From assembly GCA_020216925.1 (NCBI GenBank), contig JAIWOL010000007.1, positions 1-10,000 on the forward strand: 10,000 nucleotides of DNA, in the 5' to 3' direction. Under the pieces are notes generated by a model. The model did not search any database, was not told the DNA's origin, and saw only the letters and a list, made by a program, of their open reading frames with translations. Shown here one piece after another: positions 1 through 7,911 of the stretch; within the stretch, counting starts at the first letter, position 1, and every line of letters begins with the position of its first letter. A program made the position numbers and the translations under genes. The DNA comes from Thiobacillus sp. GTDB taxonomy: Bacteria > Pseudomonadota > Gammaproteobacteria > Burkholderiales > Thiobacillaceae.

Positions 1-14
1 CTGAATGCGGGTGT

Positions 15-1595
15 TCATTTCACCACCGGCGCAGTTTCAAAGGTGTGATACGGCGCCGGGGATGGAACCGTCCACTCCAGCCCTTCCGCCCCTTCCCACA
101 CCTTGCTGCTGGCCTTTTCGCCGCCCTTGATGGTTTTGAGCACCACCCACAGGAAGATGAGCTGCGAGAAGCCGAAGATGAACGCGCCGACAGTCGCGAT
201 CTGGTTGAACTCGGTGAATTGCAGCGCGTAGTCGGGAATCCGCCGCGGCATCCCGGCGAGCCCCAGGAAGTGCATCGGGAAGAACACGATGTTCATGCCG
301 ATCACCGACAGCCAGAAATGCCATTTGCCGAGCGTTTCGTCGTACATGTGGCCGGTCCACTTGGGCAGCCAGTAGTAGATGCCGGCAAAGATCGAGAACA
401 GCGCGCCCGATACCAGCACGTAGTGGAAGTGGGCGACGACGTAATAGGTGTCGTGGAGCTGAATATCGACCGGCGCAATCGCCAGCACCAGGCCCGAGAA
501 ACCGCCGATGGTGAACAGGCACACGAAGGCGATGGCGAACAGCATCGGCGTCTCGAAGGTCATCGAGCCTTTCCACATGGTCGCGACCCAGTTGAACACC
601 TTCACGCCGGTCGGCACGGCGATCAGCATGGTCGAGAACATGAAGAAGAGTTGCGCGGCGGCGGGCATGCCGACGGTGAACATGTGGTGCGCCCAGACGA
701 TGAACGACAGGATCGCGATCGACGCCGTGGCGTAGACCATCGACGCGTAGCCGAACAGCGGTTTGCGCGCGAAGGTCGGGATGACCTGCGAGACGATGCC
801 GAACGCCGGGAGGATGAGGATGTAGACCTCGGGGTGGGCGAAGAACCAGAAGATGTGCTGGAACATCACCGGGTCGCCGCCGCCGGCGGCGTTGAAGAAG
901 TGCGTGCCGAAGTTGCGGTCGGTGAGCAGCATGGTCACGGCGCCCGCAAGCACCGGCATGGTCGCGATCAGCAGGTAGGCGGTAATCAGCCAGGTCCAGA
1001 CGAAGAGCGGCATCTTCATGAGCGTGAGCCCGGGCGCGCGCATGTTGAGGATGGTGGTGATGATATTGATCGAGCCCATGATCGACGACAGGCCCATGAT
1101 GTGCACGGCCAGAATCGTCAGGTCATACGAAATGCCGCCCTGGATATAGAGCGGCGGGTACATCGTCCAGCCGCCCGCGACCGCGCCGCCCGGCAAGAGA
1201 AACGACACCATCAGCAGCAGGCCGGCGACCGGCAGGATCCAGAACGCCCAGTTGTTCATGCGCGGGAACGCCATGTCGGGTGCGCCGAGCATCAGCGGCA
1301 CCTGCCAGTTCGCGAAGCCCGAGAACGCCGGCATGATGACGCCGAAGATCATGATGAGACCGTGCATCGTGGTGAGCTGGTTGAAGAAGTCCGGGTGCGT
1401 CAGCTGCAGGCCCGGCTGGAACAGTTCGGCACGGATCAGCAAGGCCATCGAGCCGGCGGCAAACAGCATGATCAGCGCAAACCACAAATACATCGACCCG
1501 ATGTCCTTGTGGTTGGTCGTCGTCAACCAGCGCATGATCCCGGTCGGGTGTGCGTGATGTCCGTGGTCGTCGTGGGCGTGTGCAGCATCAGACAT
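15..1595 (-). CDS. coxA: Cytochrome c oxidase subunit I (aa3/caa3-type)
   Basis: Catalytic subunit of the haem-copper terminal oxidase in the inner membrane. It reduces O2 to water and pumps protons. The 526-residue length is normal and about twelve hydrophobic helices are visible. All expected metal ligands can be placed by comparison with the bovine enzyme: haem a at H78 and H391, haem a3 at H389, and CuB at H254, H303 and H304, with the cross-linked tyrosine at Y258. The proton-path residues D107 (D-channel), E256 (in HPEVY) and K332 (in TGVKVF) are present, which makes it an A1-type enzyme. The N-terminus is unusually His-rich (six His in residues 6-16) before the conserved TTNHKDIG motif. 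The ATG start is supported by a strong AAGGAG site 9 bases upstream. The gene follows coxB after 23 bases in the same operon. The rest of the operon (assembly factor, subunit III) would lie beyond the left edge. Confidence 0.98.
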   Translation of the reverse strand: MSDAAHAHDDHGHHAHPTGIMRWLTTTNHKDIGSMYLWFALIMLFAAGSMALLIRAELFQPGLQLTHPDFFNQLTTMHGLIMIFGVIMPAFSGFANWQVPLMLGAPDMAFPRMNNWAFWILPVAGLLLMVSFLLPGGAVAGGWTMYPPLYIQGGISYDLTILAVHIMGLSSIMGSINIITTILNMRAPGLTLMKMPLFVWTWLITAYLLIATMPVLAGAVTMLLTDRNFGTHFFNAAGGGDPVMFQHIFWFFAHPEVYILILPAFGIVSQVIPTFARKPLFGYASMVYATASIAILSFIVWAHHMFTVGMPAAAQLFFMFSTMLIAVPTGVKVFNWVATMWKGSMTFETPMLFAIAFVCLFTIGGFSGLVLAIAPVDIQLHDTYYVVAHFHYVLVSGALFSIFAGIYYWLPKWTGHMYDETLGKWHFWLSVIGMNIVFFPMHFLGLAGMPRRIPDYALQFTEFNQIATVGAFIFGFSQLIFLWVVLKTIKGGEKASSKVWEGAEGLEWTVPSPAPYHTFETAPVVK

Positions 1596-1602
1596 GTCGG
1601 TG

Positions 1603-1612
1603 CTCTCCTTTC
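1603..1612 (-). promoter_or_regulatory. Strong ribosome binding site of coxA
   Basis: On the minus strand the 23-base coxB-coxA gap carries GAAAGGAGAG. Its AAGGAG core lies 9 bases before the coxA ATG at 1595. This is the best Shine-Dalgarno match in the window and fixes the coxA start. Confidence 0.85.
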
Positions 1613-1618
1613 GGTGAT

Positions 1619-2767
1619 TTATCGTGCGGCCGGGGCTGCGGCTTCACTGCCGCCACGTGCGGCGGCAATCTGCGCCGGCTGGGCGGCGTCGCCCACCTTG
1701 TTGTCCCAGGCATTGCGCTGGTAGGTGACCACGGCGGCGATGTCTGCATCGGACAGCTGCCCGCCAAAGGCCGACATGGCGGTACCCGGCTTGCCGTTCA
1801 GCACGATGTCGATATGCGCCTCGATGGGACCGGTGGCCACCTTGGACCCGCTGATCGCCGGGAAGGCGCCCGGCAGGCCCATGCCGTTGGCCTGGTGGCA
1901 GGCCGCGCAGTTTGTTTCGTAGACCTTCTGGCCGCGCGCGATCAGTTCCGCCGTGTCGAAGGTGCGCGTGTTGTCGGCGGCGGCCAGGTCGGCGGCACCT
2001 TTCTTTTTGGCCACCCACTTCGCGTAGTCCTCTTCGGACACCACCTCGACGACGATGGGCATGAAACCGTGGTCCTTGCCGCACAGTTCCACGCACTGGC
2101 CGCGATAGGTGCCGATCTTGTCGGCCTTGAACCAGGAGTCCCGGATGAACCCCGGGATGGCATCCTGCTTGGCGCCCAGCGCCGGCACCCACCAGGCGTG
2201 CAGCACGTCGTTTGCGGTGATGAGCAGACGCACCCGCTTGCCTACCGGCACCACCATCGGCTCGTCGACTTCCAGCAGATAGTGCTGGCCCTTGGCTTCC
2301 CTGTTCTCGATCTGCTCGCGCGGCGTGGCAAGGTTGCTGTAAAAACTCACGCCTTCATTGAGATAGTCGTAGCCCCATTTCCACTGGTAGCCGGTGATCT
2401 TCACCGTGAGGTCAGGGTTGCTGGTGTCCTTCATGTCGATAACCACCTTGGCGGCCGGGTAGGCCATGCCCATCAGGATCACAAAGGGGATCACCGTCCA
2501 GATCACTTCCACCGTGGTGTTTTCGTGAAAATGGGCCGCCTTGTGCCCCGCGGATTTGCGGTGCTTGATCAGGGCATAGAACATCGCCCCGAAAACCACC
2601 ACGAAGATGCCCAGGCACACCAGCATGATCCAGTTGTGCAGCTGGAACACATCGCGCGCGATCTGGCTGGCTGGTTCCTGCAGGTTGTATGCGTAGTCGG
2701 CCGTTGCGGCCCCGCTTGCCGACAGCAAGGCCATCCATGCCCCCAGTCTGGTCCCGGTCTTCTTCAT
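1619..2767 (-). CDS. coxB: Cytochrome c oxidase subunit II with C-terminal cytochrome c domain
   Basis: Electron-entry subunit of the oxidase: it takes electrons from a cytochrome c donor and passes them through CuA to subunit I. With the start at 2767 it is 382 residues. A Sec signal peptide (MKK, hydrophobic core, likely cleavage after ATA at residue 23) is followed by two membrane helices at about 43-67 and 88-108. The periplasmic CuA domain has every ligand: H190, C225, E227, C229, H233 and M236. The aromatic WKW patch is at 129-131. A class I cytochrome c domain follows, with CAACH at 287-291 and the likely axial Met M331, then an Ala-rich tail. The extra haem c makes this a caa3-like enzyme. 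An in-frame ATG at 2827 would add 20 hydrophilic residues ahead of the signal peptide. I prefer 2767 because the signal peptide then starts at residue 1 and an AGGAGAGG stretch lies about 11 bases upstream. Confidence 0.96.
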   Translation of the reverse strand: MKKTGTRLGAWMALLSASGAATADYAYNLQEPASQIARDVFQLHNWIMLVCLGIFVVVFGAMFYALIKHRKSAGHKAAHFHENTTVEVIWTVIPFVILMGMAYPAAKVVIDMKDTSNPDLTVKITGYQWKWGYDYLNEGVSFYSNLATPREQIENREAKGQHYLLEVDEPMVVPVGKRVRLLITANDVLHAWWVPALGAKQDAIPGFIRDSWFKADKIGTYRGQCVELCGKDHGFMPIVVEVVSEEDYAKWVAKKKGAADLAAADNTRTFDTAELIARGQKVYETNCAACHQANGMGLPGAFPAISGSKVATGPIEAHIDIVLNGKPGTAMSAFGGQLSDADIAAVVTYQRNAWDNKVGDAAQPAQIAAARGGSEAAAPAAR

Positions 2768-2856
2768 CGCGCCCCCGTCCTCTCCTGTCTGCTTGTTCGA
2801 TTCATTCGGCCAGGTCGATCCGTCCATTGCGATCGTGCGTCCCTTCCTGGCACCGT

Positions 2857-3327
2857 TCAGACCTGCAGTTTGCTGCGGAGCGTGACGGCCAGCTGCTGCC
2901 GGGCGTCATCGCTCAAGAACTGACCTACTTCTGTATCGCGCCCGTGCGACCGCACATGGAGCCGGCAATTCCGCCCCGGCGCGGCACACTCGAGTTCGAC
3001 ACGCATCCACTGCCGGTTCATTTCGCGTCGACCGCAATGCCTGGCATGACGCCATTCAAGCACCACCGCGTCGCCGTCGATGGTCAGTTTTTCGTAGTCC
3101 GCTTCCCGTTCGCGCAAGGTATCGAACGCCCAGGCGAGAATGCCGATTTCCAGCCCGGCAAACGGAAGAACCGGCCAGAAACCCAGCGCGGCGAACGCCA
3201 TCGCCACGCCAAAGCTCGCGCCCGCCAGCGCCCAGAACGCTAAGCGGGCCTGCGTGCGCGTCAGCGAACTCGGCGGACTGGAATGAAACACGAATGCGCC
3301 GGCGGATCCGCGTGCTGCGCCTTCCAT
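2857..3327 (-). CDS. DUF2244 family membrane protein
   Basis: Small integral membrane protein of unknown function, 156 residues from the ATG at 3327. A short polar N-terminus containing the FVFHSSPPSSLTR motif comes first. Two closely spaced hydrophobic helices follow at about 28-52 and 54-70, then a soluble, charged C-terminal domain with an EWRHARHCGRREMNRQW stretch. This layout, and the position directly ahead of coxB, match the DUF2244 family, which is known next to cytochrome oxidase genes in many proteobacteria. A role in oxidase assembly or function is only inferred from that neighbourhood. The start is uncertain: ATG at 3327 has a weak GAG 5 bases upstream; ATG at 3342 (161 residues) has no visible ribosome site; a GTG at 3405 would add an implausible Arg/Cys-rich leader. 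The stop lies 89 bases before the preferred coxB start. Confidence 0.85.
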   Translation of the reverse strand: MEGAARGSAGAFVFHSSPPSSLTRTQARLAFWALAGASFGVAMAFAALGFWPVLPFAGLEIGILAWAFDTLREREADYEKLTIDGDAVVLEWRHARHCGRREMNRQWMRVELECAAPGRNCRLHVRSHGRDTEVGQFLSDDARQQLAVTLRSKLQV

Positions 3328-3378
3328 GTCAACTCGTTCCATATCGGGAAGTAGACGGTGCGGCAATCTGTCGCAGAC

Positions 3379-3460
3379 AGTATCGCGCTGCCGCCCGCGC
3401 AACACAAGCGGTACAAAGGTATTAACTTATTGATTTATATATAAAATATCGTTATTTCCG
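3379..3460 (-). promoter_or_regulatory. Candidate cox operon promoter with AT-rich upstream tract
   Basis: The 151-base gap between bioD and the DUF2244 gene is the only clearly AT-rich stretch in the window; about 3418-3460 is almost all A/T. On the minus strand a weak sigma70-like pair can be drawn: TTGTGT, 17 bases, GATACT (the latter at 3384-3379). That would start the message near 3372, some 45 bases before the ATG at 3327. The A/T tract would then sit at roughly -45 to -88, where an UP element could act. CTGTC-GCA-GACAG, a small perfect inverted repeat, covers 3368-3380 at the predicted start point. The -35 matches consensus in only three of six bases, so the exact hexamers are unsure. 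That the gap holds a promoter for the cox genes is more likely than the hexamers themselves. Confidence 0.35.
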
Positions 3461-3478
3461 ACTATTCTGAGATGCTAA

Positions 3479-4135
3479 TCAAACCGGCAGGATCACACTG
3501 CTCTCAGATCGCGGCGCGAGCGCATACGGTTCCACGCCCAGGCAAGGCTCAGGCAGACGCCGCTGCAGGCTGGCCAGATTTTCCGCCACGTGCGACATCT
3601 GCGGGTCGATGCAGTTGGCCACCCAGCCGGCCCAGCGCAGGCCGCGACTGCGTATGGCTTCGGCCGTCAGCACCGCATGGTTGAGGCAGCCCAGCCGCAT
3701 ACCAACCACCAGCAGCACTTCGCCGCCCAGACGCGCGGCAAGATCGGCCATGTCGGCGGCGTCGGACAGCGGTACCCGCCACCCGCCCGCCCCTTCCACC
3801 ACCACCACGTCCGCGCGCGCCGCAAGCCGGGCGTGCGCCGCCGCGATGAGGTCGATGTCGATGGCAATTCCCGCCTGCTGCGCCGCAATGTGCGGGGCAA
3901 TCGCCGCATCGAACGCATACGGGTTGATGTCGGCCAGCGAGGCCCCGACATTGCTGGCTGCGCGCAGCGCAACCACGTCCTCGTTCAGCTGGCCGGGGGC
4001 GGCGCCGGCCGATACCGGTTTCATGCCTACCGCGCGGAGGCCCCGGGCCGCCAGCAGCCGGATGATTGCCGCCGCAATGCGCGTCTTGCCCACGCCGGTA
4101 TCGGTGCCGGTGACGAAGAGCGTGCGCGCCGTCAT
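3479..4135 (-). CDS. bioD: Dethiobiotin synthetase
   Basis: Catalyses ATP- and CO2-dependent ring closure of 7,8-diaminopelargonic acid to dethiobiotin, the step before BioB, in the cytoplasm. It is 218 residues, close to the usual ~225. The P-loop GTDTGVGKT is at residues 10-18 with K17 as the nucleotide-binding lysine. K39 in GMKPVSAG is the expected carbamate/phosphate-contacting lysine, and EGAGGWRVPL at 114-123 is the conserved substrate loop. The start is set by the P-loop falling 10 residues from the N-terminus and by an ATGA overlap in which the bioC stop shares 4 bases with the bioD ATG. This points to translational coupling; no good ribosome site is visible. The open frame extends far upstream in GC-rich DNA, but that extension is an antisense-like artefact lying over bioC. 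It is the last gene of the bio operon, and no clear terminator follows. Confidence 0.96.
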   Translation of the reverse strand: MTARTLFVTGTDTGVGKTRIAAAIIRLLAARGLRAVGMKPVSAGAAPGQLNEDVVALRAASNVGASLADINPYAFDAAIAPHIAAQQAGIAIDIDLIAAAHARLAARADVVVVEGAGGWRVPLSDAADMADLAARLGGEVLLVVGMRLGCLNHAVLTAEAIRSRGLRWAGWVANCIDPQMSHVAENLASLQRRLPEPCLGVEPYALAPRSESSVILPV

Positions 4136-5058
4136 GGCCTGGCCATCCGCCCCGCCCGGCGCGCGCCTATCTTCATCTGGATGACCTGACGGCCGTCGTC
4201 GCGGGCGAGTTTGTCGCCCGCCCAGGCATGGCCGTAGATGACTTCGAAGGTGGCAGGCAGGCGGCCTGCGTTGCGGTGGATTTCGTAAGCCGCTTCCAGC
4301 CGCTGCCACGCAGCCTTGCCGAGCAGCCCGCGACGGCGGTCTGCCGCTGTGTTGTGCGCCCCCATGCCCTTGATGTCCCGCATCAGGGCCTTGAGATCGG
4401 CATAGGTCAGGGTGAGCATGTCCATTTCCATCACGGGGTGGGCAAACCCGGCGTGAACCAGCATGTCGCCGATGTCGTGCAGGTCGGTGAACCGGTTGAC
4501 GTGCGGCGACGCATCGATGCCGGCAAAGGCCGCGCGCAGTTCCTTCAGCGTATCGGGCCCGAAGGTTGCGAACATGAACAGTCCGCCCGGCACCAGCGCG
4601 CGGTGTATGCCCTTGAGCGTGGATTCGAGATCCTGCGCCCATTGCAGCGCCAGGCTGGACCAGATCATCTGCACGCTGTTGGTCCGCAGCGGCAAGGTTT
4701 CCATGTCCGCGCACACATAATCCACCGCCGCCGCGCCGCCTGCCAGCGGCCACAGCTGGCGGGCCCGGTCGAGCCAGCCCGGACGCGGAAGCCGTCGACG
4801 CGCCGCCGCCAGCATGGCAGGCGCAATGTCCAGCGCCAGCAGTGCTGCCTCGGGATAGCGCTGACGCAAGCGCTCCAGGCCGTAGCCGGTGCCTGCGCCC
4901 AAATCCAGCACGGTAGCGGGGTCGAGCTTGACGAAGTCGAGCCGTTCCAGCAGCCGATCGCACACCTCGCGCTGCAGCACGGCGTGGGCGTCGTACCCCG
5001 CCGCTGCCCGGTTGAACGCCCGCCTCACGGCGGCGAGATCCAGCGGATCTTCACGCAT
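4132..5058 (-). CDS. bioC: Malonyl-ACP O-methyltransferase
   Basis: SAM-dependent methyltransferase that caps malonyl-ACP as its methyl ester, so that the fatty acid synthesis machinery can build the pimeloyl chain of biotin. It is 308 residues, somewhat longer than the E. coli protein (about 250), as is common in betaproteobacteria. The N-terminal RRAFNRAAAGYDAHAVLQ motif is typical of BioC. SAM-binding motif I, LDLGAGTG, is at 51-58, with an acidic residue after the next strand (D77 in ALDIAP). An ADMETLPL region follows at about 117-124, then the VPGGLFMFATFGPDTLKELR block at about 156-175 that separates BioC from general methyltransferases. The C-terminal part includes FEVIYGHAWAGD. The ATG at 5058 overlaps the end of bioH by 8 bases, and the stop overlaps the bioD start by 4, so expression is probably coupled through the cluster. 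Confidence 0.95.
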   Translation of the reverse strand: MREDPLDLAAVRRAFNRAAAGYDAHAVLQREVCDRLLERLDFVKLDPATVLDLGAGTGYGLERLRQRYPEAALLALDIAPAMLAAARRRLPRPGWLDRARQLWPLAGGAAAVDYVCADMETLPLRTNSVQMIWSSLALQWAQDLESTLKGIHRALVPGGLFMFATFGPDTLKELRAAFAGIDASPHVNRFTDLHDIGDMLVHAGFAHPVMEMDMLTLTYADLKALMRDIKGMGAHNTAADRRRGLLGKAAWQRLEAAYEIHRNAGRLPATFEVIYGHAWAGDKLARDDGRQVIQMKIGARRAGRMARP

Positions 5059-5797
5059 GGCAGAACGCTCGCACGGCATCGGCCACGGGGCCAGGATGCG
5101 ACAGGTGGGGGGCGTGGCCGGCACGCGGCAGTTCGAGCAGCCGGGCAGCCGGCAGCCGCGCAGCCAGCCAGGCGCCCGCCGCTGCGGGGGACAGGGTATC
5201 GAGCCTGCCGTGCACGACCAGTACGGGCTGTCGCACCCGTGCAAGGTCGGCGCGCAGGTCGGTTTCGCGCAACAGCTCAAGCCCGGCATCGAGCGACGCC
5301 GCCGTCGGGGCCGGGGTGCTCGCAAGCGCGGCACGCAACGCCTGCAGCAGCGTTTTCTGGTCCTCGACGCCGCGTGTCTGCAGGCTCAGAAAACGCAGCA
5401 GCGTCGCCCGGCAGTCGGCACGCAGGGATGCGGCAAAGCCATCGAGTTCAGCCCCGTCCATGCCATGGGGCCAGTCCGCTGCGGCGACGAAACGCGGCGT
5501 GGACGCAAGCAGCACCAGACGAGCGACGCTTTGCGGATGATCCAGCGCGGCGCGCAGGGCGACCTGCCCGCCGAGCGACCAGCCCAGCAGCGTCGCGCCG
5601 GCTGGCAGCTGCCCGGCGAGGTCGCCGGCCCAGCCGGCCAGCGTGTTGTCGGCCACATCAGCGCGGCCGCCGTGACCGGGCAGCTCGAAGGCCTGCACCT
5701 GGCAGGCGCCGGAGAGCGCATCAACCAGCGCGTCGAAGACGCGGGCGTTCATGCCCCAGCCATGCAACAGGCCCAGAAACGGTCTAGACGACTTCAT
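5051..5797 (-). CDS. bioH: Pimeloyl-ACP methyl ester carboxylesterase
   Basis: Alpha/beta-hydrolase that removes the methyl ester from pimeloyl-ACP methyl ester. This ends the BioC-BioH pathway and releases pimeloyl-ACP for BioF. It is 248 residues, close to E. coli BioH (256). The oxyanion-region HGWG is at 12-15, and LPGHG follows at 39-43. The nucleophile elbow GWSLGG places the catalytic serine at S74. D200 (in HGRLDTL) and H228 (in AGHAPH) complete the triad. Alpha/beta-hydrolases are hard to assign by sequence alone, but placement between bioF and bioC makes BioH by far the best call. The ATG at 5797 has a GGAGG site 6 bases upstream. The gene overlaps the end of bioF by 14 bases and the start of bioC by 8. 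Confidence 0.95.
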   Translation of the reverse strand: MKSSRPFLGLLHGWGMNARVFDALVDALSGACQVQAFELPGHGGRADVADNTLAGWAGDLAGQLPAGATLLGWSLGGQVALRAALDHPQSVARLVLLASTPRFVAAADWPHGMDGAELDGFAASLRADCRATLLRFLSLQTRGVEDQKTLLQALRAALASTPAPTAASLDAGLELLRETDLRADLARVRQPVLVVHGRLDTLSPAAAGAWLAARLPAARLLELPRAGHAPHLSHPGPVADAVRAFCHA

Positions 5798-6944
5798 GCA
5801 GCGCCTCCATCAGGCGCGCCACGTCGTCGTCGCTGTGCGCCGACGAGAGCGTGATGCGCAGGCGCGCCGCCCCAGCCGGCACGGTGGGAGTGCGTATGGC
5901 CGGCACCAGCAGGCCGCGCGCCAGCAGCGCCCGCGACAGGCGCACCGCTTCGGCATTCTCGCCGACCACCCAAGGCTGGATCGGCGTGGCGGACGGCAGC
6001 AGATGCCCCCCCCGCAAATCGGCCAAGCCGGCGCGCAGGCGGGCGATGTGGGCCGTCAGCCGCATCCGTCGCGCGCCGCCCGCTTCGATCTGGCGCAGGC
6101 TCTCGATCAGGCTCGCCGCCAGTACGGGGGGCGAGGCCGTGGTATAGACGTAAGCTCGCGCAACATTCACCAGCCAGTCGATCGCCGCAGAATGCGCGGC
6201 CACCGCCGCCCCCGCCACGCCCGCCGCCTTGCCCAGCGTGGCGAGGTAGATCACGCGATCGCTGGCGCGGGCGCGGGGCGTGAGGCCGCCGCGCCCGTCA
6301 TTGAGCACGCCAAAGCCATGCGCGTCGTCGAGATAGAGCCAGGCGTCGTAACGCTCGGCCAGATCGAGCAGGGCGTCGACGGGCGCACAGTCGCCGTCCA
6401 TGCTGAACACCAGGTCGGTGACTATGAGCTTGTCGGCAGCCTGGCTGCGCGCGAGCCGGCCTTCGAGCTGGGCCAGATCCAGATGGCGATAACGCGTGAG
6501 CGTGGCCCCCGACAGCTGCGCCGCATCGACGAGCGACGCGTGGTTGAGACGGTCGGCAAAGATTTCGCTGTGCCGTCTGGCCAGCGCCGTCACCACCCCC
6601 AGATTGGCCAGATAGCCGGTGGAGAACAGCAGCGCCGCCGGCTTGCCGACAAAGCGGGCAAACGCCCTTTCGAAATCATGGTGAAAACGATGATGGCCGG
6701 TGATGAGATGCGCTGCGCCCGCGCCCAGACCGCATTCGTCCAGCGCACGATGCGCCGCCGCGACGAGCGCGGGATCGGCGGCCAGCCCCAGGTAGTCGTT
6801 GCTGCAGAATGAAACGACCGGCCGCCCGTTGACCCGGATGTGCGTCCCCTGCGCGCCGTCCAGCACCGAGCGCCGGCGCTCCAGCTGGTCGGCGCGGCGC
6901 GTGGCGAGCCCGAGTTCAAGCCGTGTCAGCGCGGCAAAACTCAC
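5784..6944 (-). CDS. bioF: 8-amino-7-oxononanoate synthase
   Basis: PLP-dependent enzyme that condenses pimeloyl-ACP (or -CoA) with L-alanine, releasing CO2, to give 8-amino-7-oxononanoate (KAPA). It is 386 residues, as expected. The N-terminal block SFCSNDYLGLA is at about 45-55, and GAGAAHLITGHHRFHHDFE at about 74-92. The PLP-contacting DDAHGFGV is at 206-213 (D206, H209), and the Schiff-base lysine is K239 in TLGKAAGVAG. The start codon is GTG at 6944. There is no Shine-Dalgarno match, but the reading frame from this GTG aligns with the usual BioF N-terminus and begins 13 bases after the bioB stop. A run of eight G (minus strand, 6006-6013) encodes R311-G312-G313, and the frame is intact through it. 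The end overlaps bioH by 14 bases. Confidence 0.96.
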   Translation of the reverse strand: MSFAALTRLELGLATRRADQLERRRSVLDGAQGTHIRVNGRPVVSFCSNDYLGLAADPALVAAAHRALDECGLGAGAAHLITGHHRFHHDFERAFARFVGKPAALLFSTGYLANLGVVTALARRHSEIFADRLNHASLVDAAQLSGATLTRYRHLDLAQLEGRLARSQAADKLIVTDLVFSMDGDCAPVDALLDLAERYDAWLYLDDAHGFGVLNDGRGGLTPRARASDRVIYLATLGKAAGVAGAAVAAHSAAIDWLVNVARAYVYTTASPPVLAASLIESLRQIEAGGARRMRLTAHIARLRAGLADLRGGHLLPSATPIQPWVVGENAEAVRLSRALLARGLLVPAIRTPTVPAGAARLRITLSSAHSDDDVARLMEALHEVV

Positions 6945-6957
6945 AGCACGAACCAGA

Positions 6958-7911
6958 TCACAAGGGTGACAGTCCCAGCGTATCGAACAGGCGCTGGTCG
7001 CGATCCCATGCCGGGTTGCCGGTGGTCAGGAGTTTCTCGCCATAAAAGATCGAGTTGGCCCCCGCCAGAAAGCACAGCGCCTGCACCGCGTCGCTCATCT
7101 GCTGCCGGCCTGCCGACAAGCGGACGAAGCTGCGGGGCAGGCAGATGCGGGCAACGGCAATGGTGCGCACGAACTCCAAGGGATCGAGCGCCTCGGTGCC
7201 AGCCAGCGGCGTGCCTTCCACCTGCACCAGGAGATTGATCGGCACGGATTCGGGTTGCGGGTCGAGCGCCGCCAGCTGCGCAATCAAGCCGGCGCGCTGG
7301 GTGCGCGATTCGCCCATGCCGACGATGCCGCCGCAGCAGACATGCAGGTTGGCCTGGCGCACACGCTGCAGCGTATCCAGGCGATCCTGGTACTGACGTG
7401 TGGTGATAATGTCGCCATAAAACTCGGGGGCGGTGTCGAGGTTGTGGTTGTAGTAGTCGAGTCCGGCTTGCTTCAGCTGCTCGGCCTGGCCGTCCTTCAG
7501 CATGCCCAGCGTGGCGCAGGTTTCCAGCCCCAGTGCCTTGACCTCGCGCACCATGTCGAGCACCGGTTCGAGGTCGCGCGGCTTCGGCCCGCGCCACGCC
7601 GCGCCCATGCAGAAACGGGAAGCGCCGGCGGCTTTTGCGGCTTTCGCCGCTTCGAGCACGTCGGCGAGGTTCATCAAGCCCTGATTTTCGACGCCGGTGT
7701 CGTAGCGCGCCGCCTGCGGACAATAGCCGCAATCCTCGGAACAGCCGCCGGTCTTGATCGACAGCAGGGTCGACAGCTGCACCTTGTTGGGGTCGAAATG
7801 CGCGCGGTGCACGGTTTGCGCCTGGAACATCAAGTCGGCAAAGGGCAGCGCGAACAGCGCATCGACGTCGGCCACGGATCGACACACGGCGGGTTGGGTC
7901 ATGTCATTCAT
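6958..7911 (-). CDS. bioB: Biotin synthase (radical SAM)
   Basis: Radical-SAM enzyme that inserts sulfur into dethiobiotin to form biotin, the last step of the pathway. With the ATG at 7911 it is 317 residues. The CxxxCxxC cluster motif ([12 protein letters not shown]) gives C57, C61 and C64 for the [4Fe-4S]/SAM site. The auxiliary [2Fe-2S] ligands expected from E. coli BioB are present as C101, C132 and C192, with the unusual arginine ligand as R264 in VRLSAGR. The conserved NHNLDT motif and the [16 protein letters not shown] block are also present. I prefer ATG 7911 over an upstream in-frame TTG (7920) because an AGAGG lies 9 bases before it. From 7911 the gene overlaps the upstream membrane-protein gene by 8 bases, suggesting coupled translation. 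A further ATG at 7902 is possible. Confidence 0.97.
   Translation of the reverse strand: MNDMTQPAVCRSVADVDALFALPFADLMFQAQTVHRAHFDPNKVQLSTLLSIKTGGCSEDCGYCPQAARYDTGVENQGLMNLADVLEAAKAAKAAGASRFCMGAAWRGPKPRDLEPVLDMVREVKALGLETCATLGMLKDGQAEQLKQAGLDYYNHNLDTAPEFYGDIITTRQYQDRLDTLQRVRQANLHVCCGGIVGMGESRTQRAGLIAQLAALDPQPESVPINLLVQVEGTPLAGTEALDPLEFVRTIAVARICLPRSFVRLSAGRQQMSDAVQALCFLAGANSIFYGEKLLTTGNPAWDRDQRLFDTLGLSPL

Noticed and set aside
45..1724. Long plus-strand open frame (559 codons) opposite coxA
   Set aside because: The protein is Arg/His/Asp-rich with no domain sense. It is the antisense shadow of a well-supported coxA in GC-rich DNA.
3328..3405. GTG-initiated N-terminal extension of the DUF2244 protein
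   Set aside because: The added residues are Arg/Cys-rich and unlike the family, and there is no ribosome site at 3405.
3430..3444. FNR/ANR-like box TTGAT-N4-ATATA near the cox promoter
   Set aside because: Only the left half matches the TTGAT-N4-ATCAA consensus well; the right half is wrong at two of five bases within a simple AT tract.
4136..4963. Upstream extension of the bioD frame, which could suggest a fusion protein
   Set aside because: The extension translates to Arg/Gly/Ala-rich noise over bioC. The ATG at 4135 puts the P-loop in the normal place.
4228..5787. Long plus-strand open frame (519 codons) opposite bioC and bioH
   Set aside because: Low-complexity Arg/Ala/Pro-rich translation opposite two clear enzymes; a GC-driven shadow.
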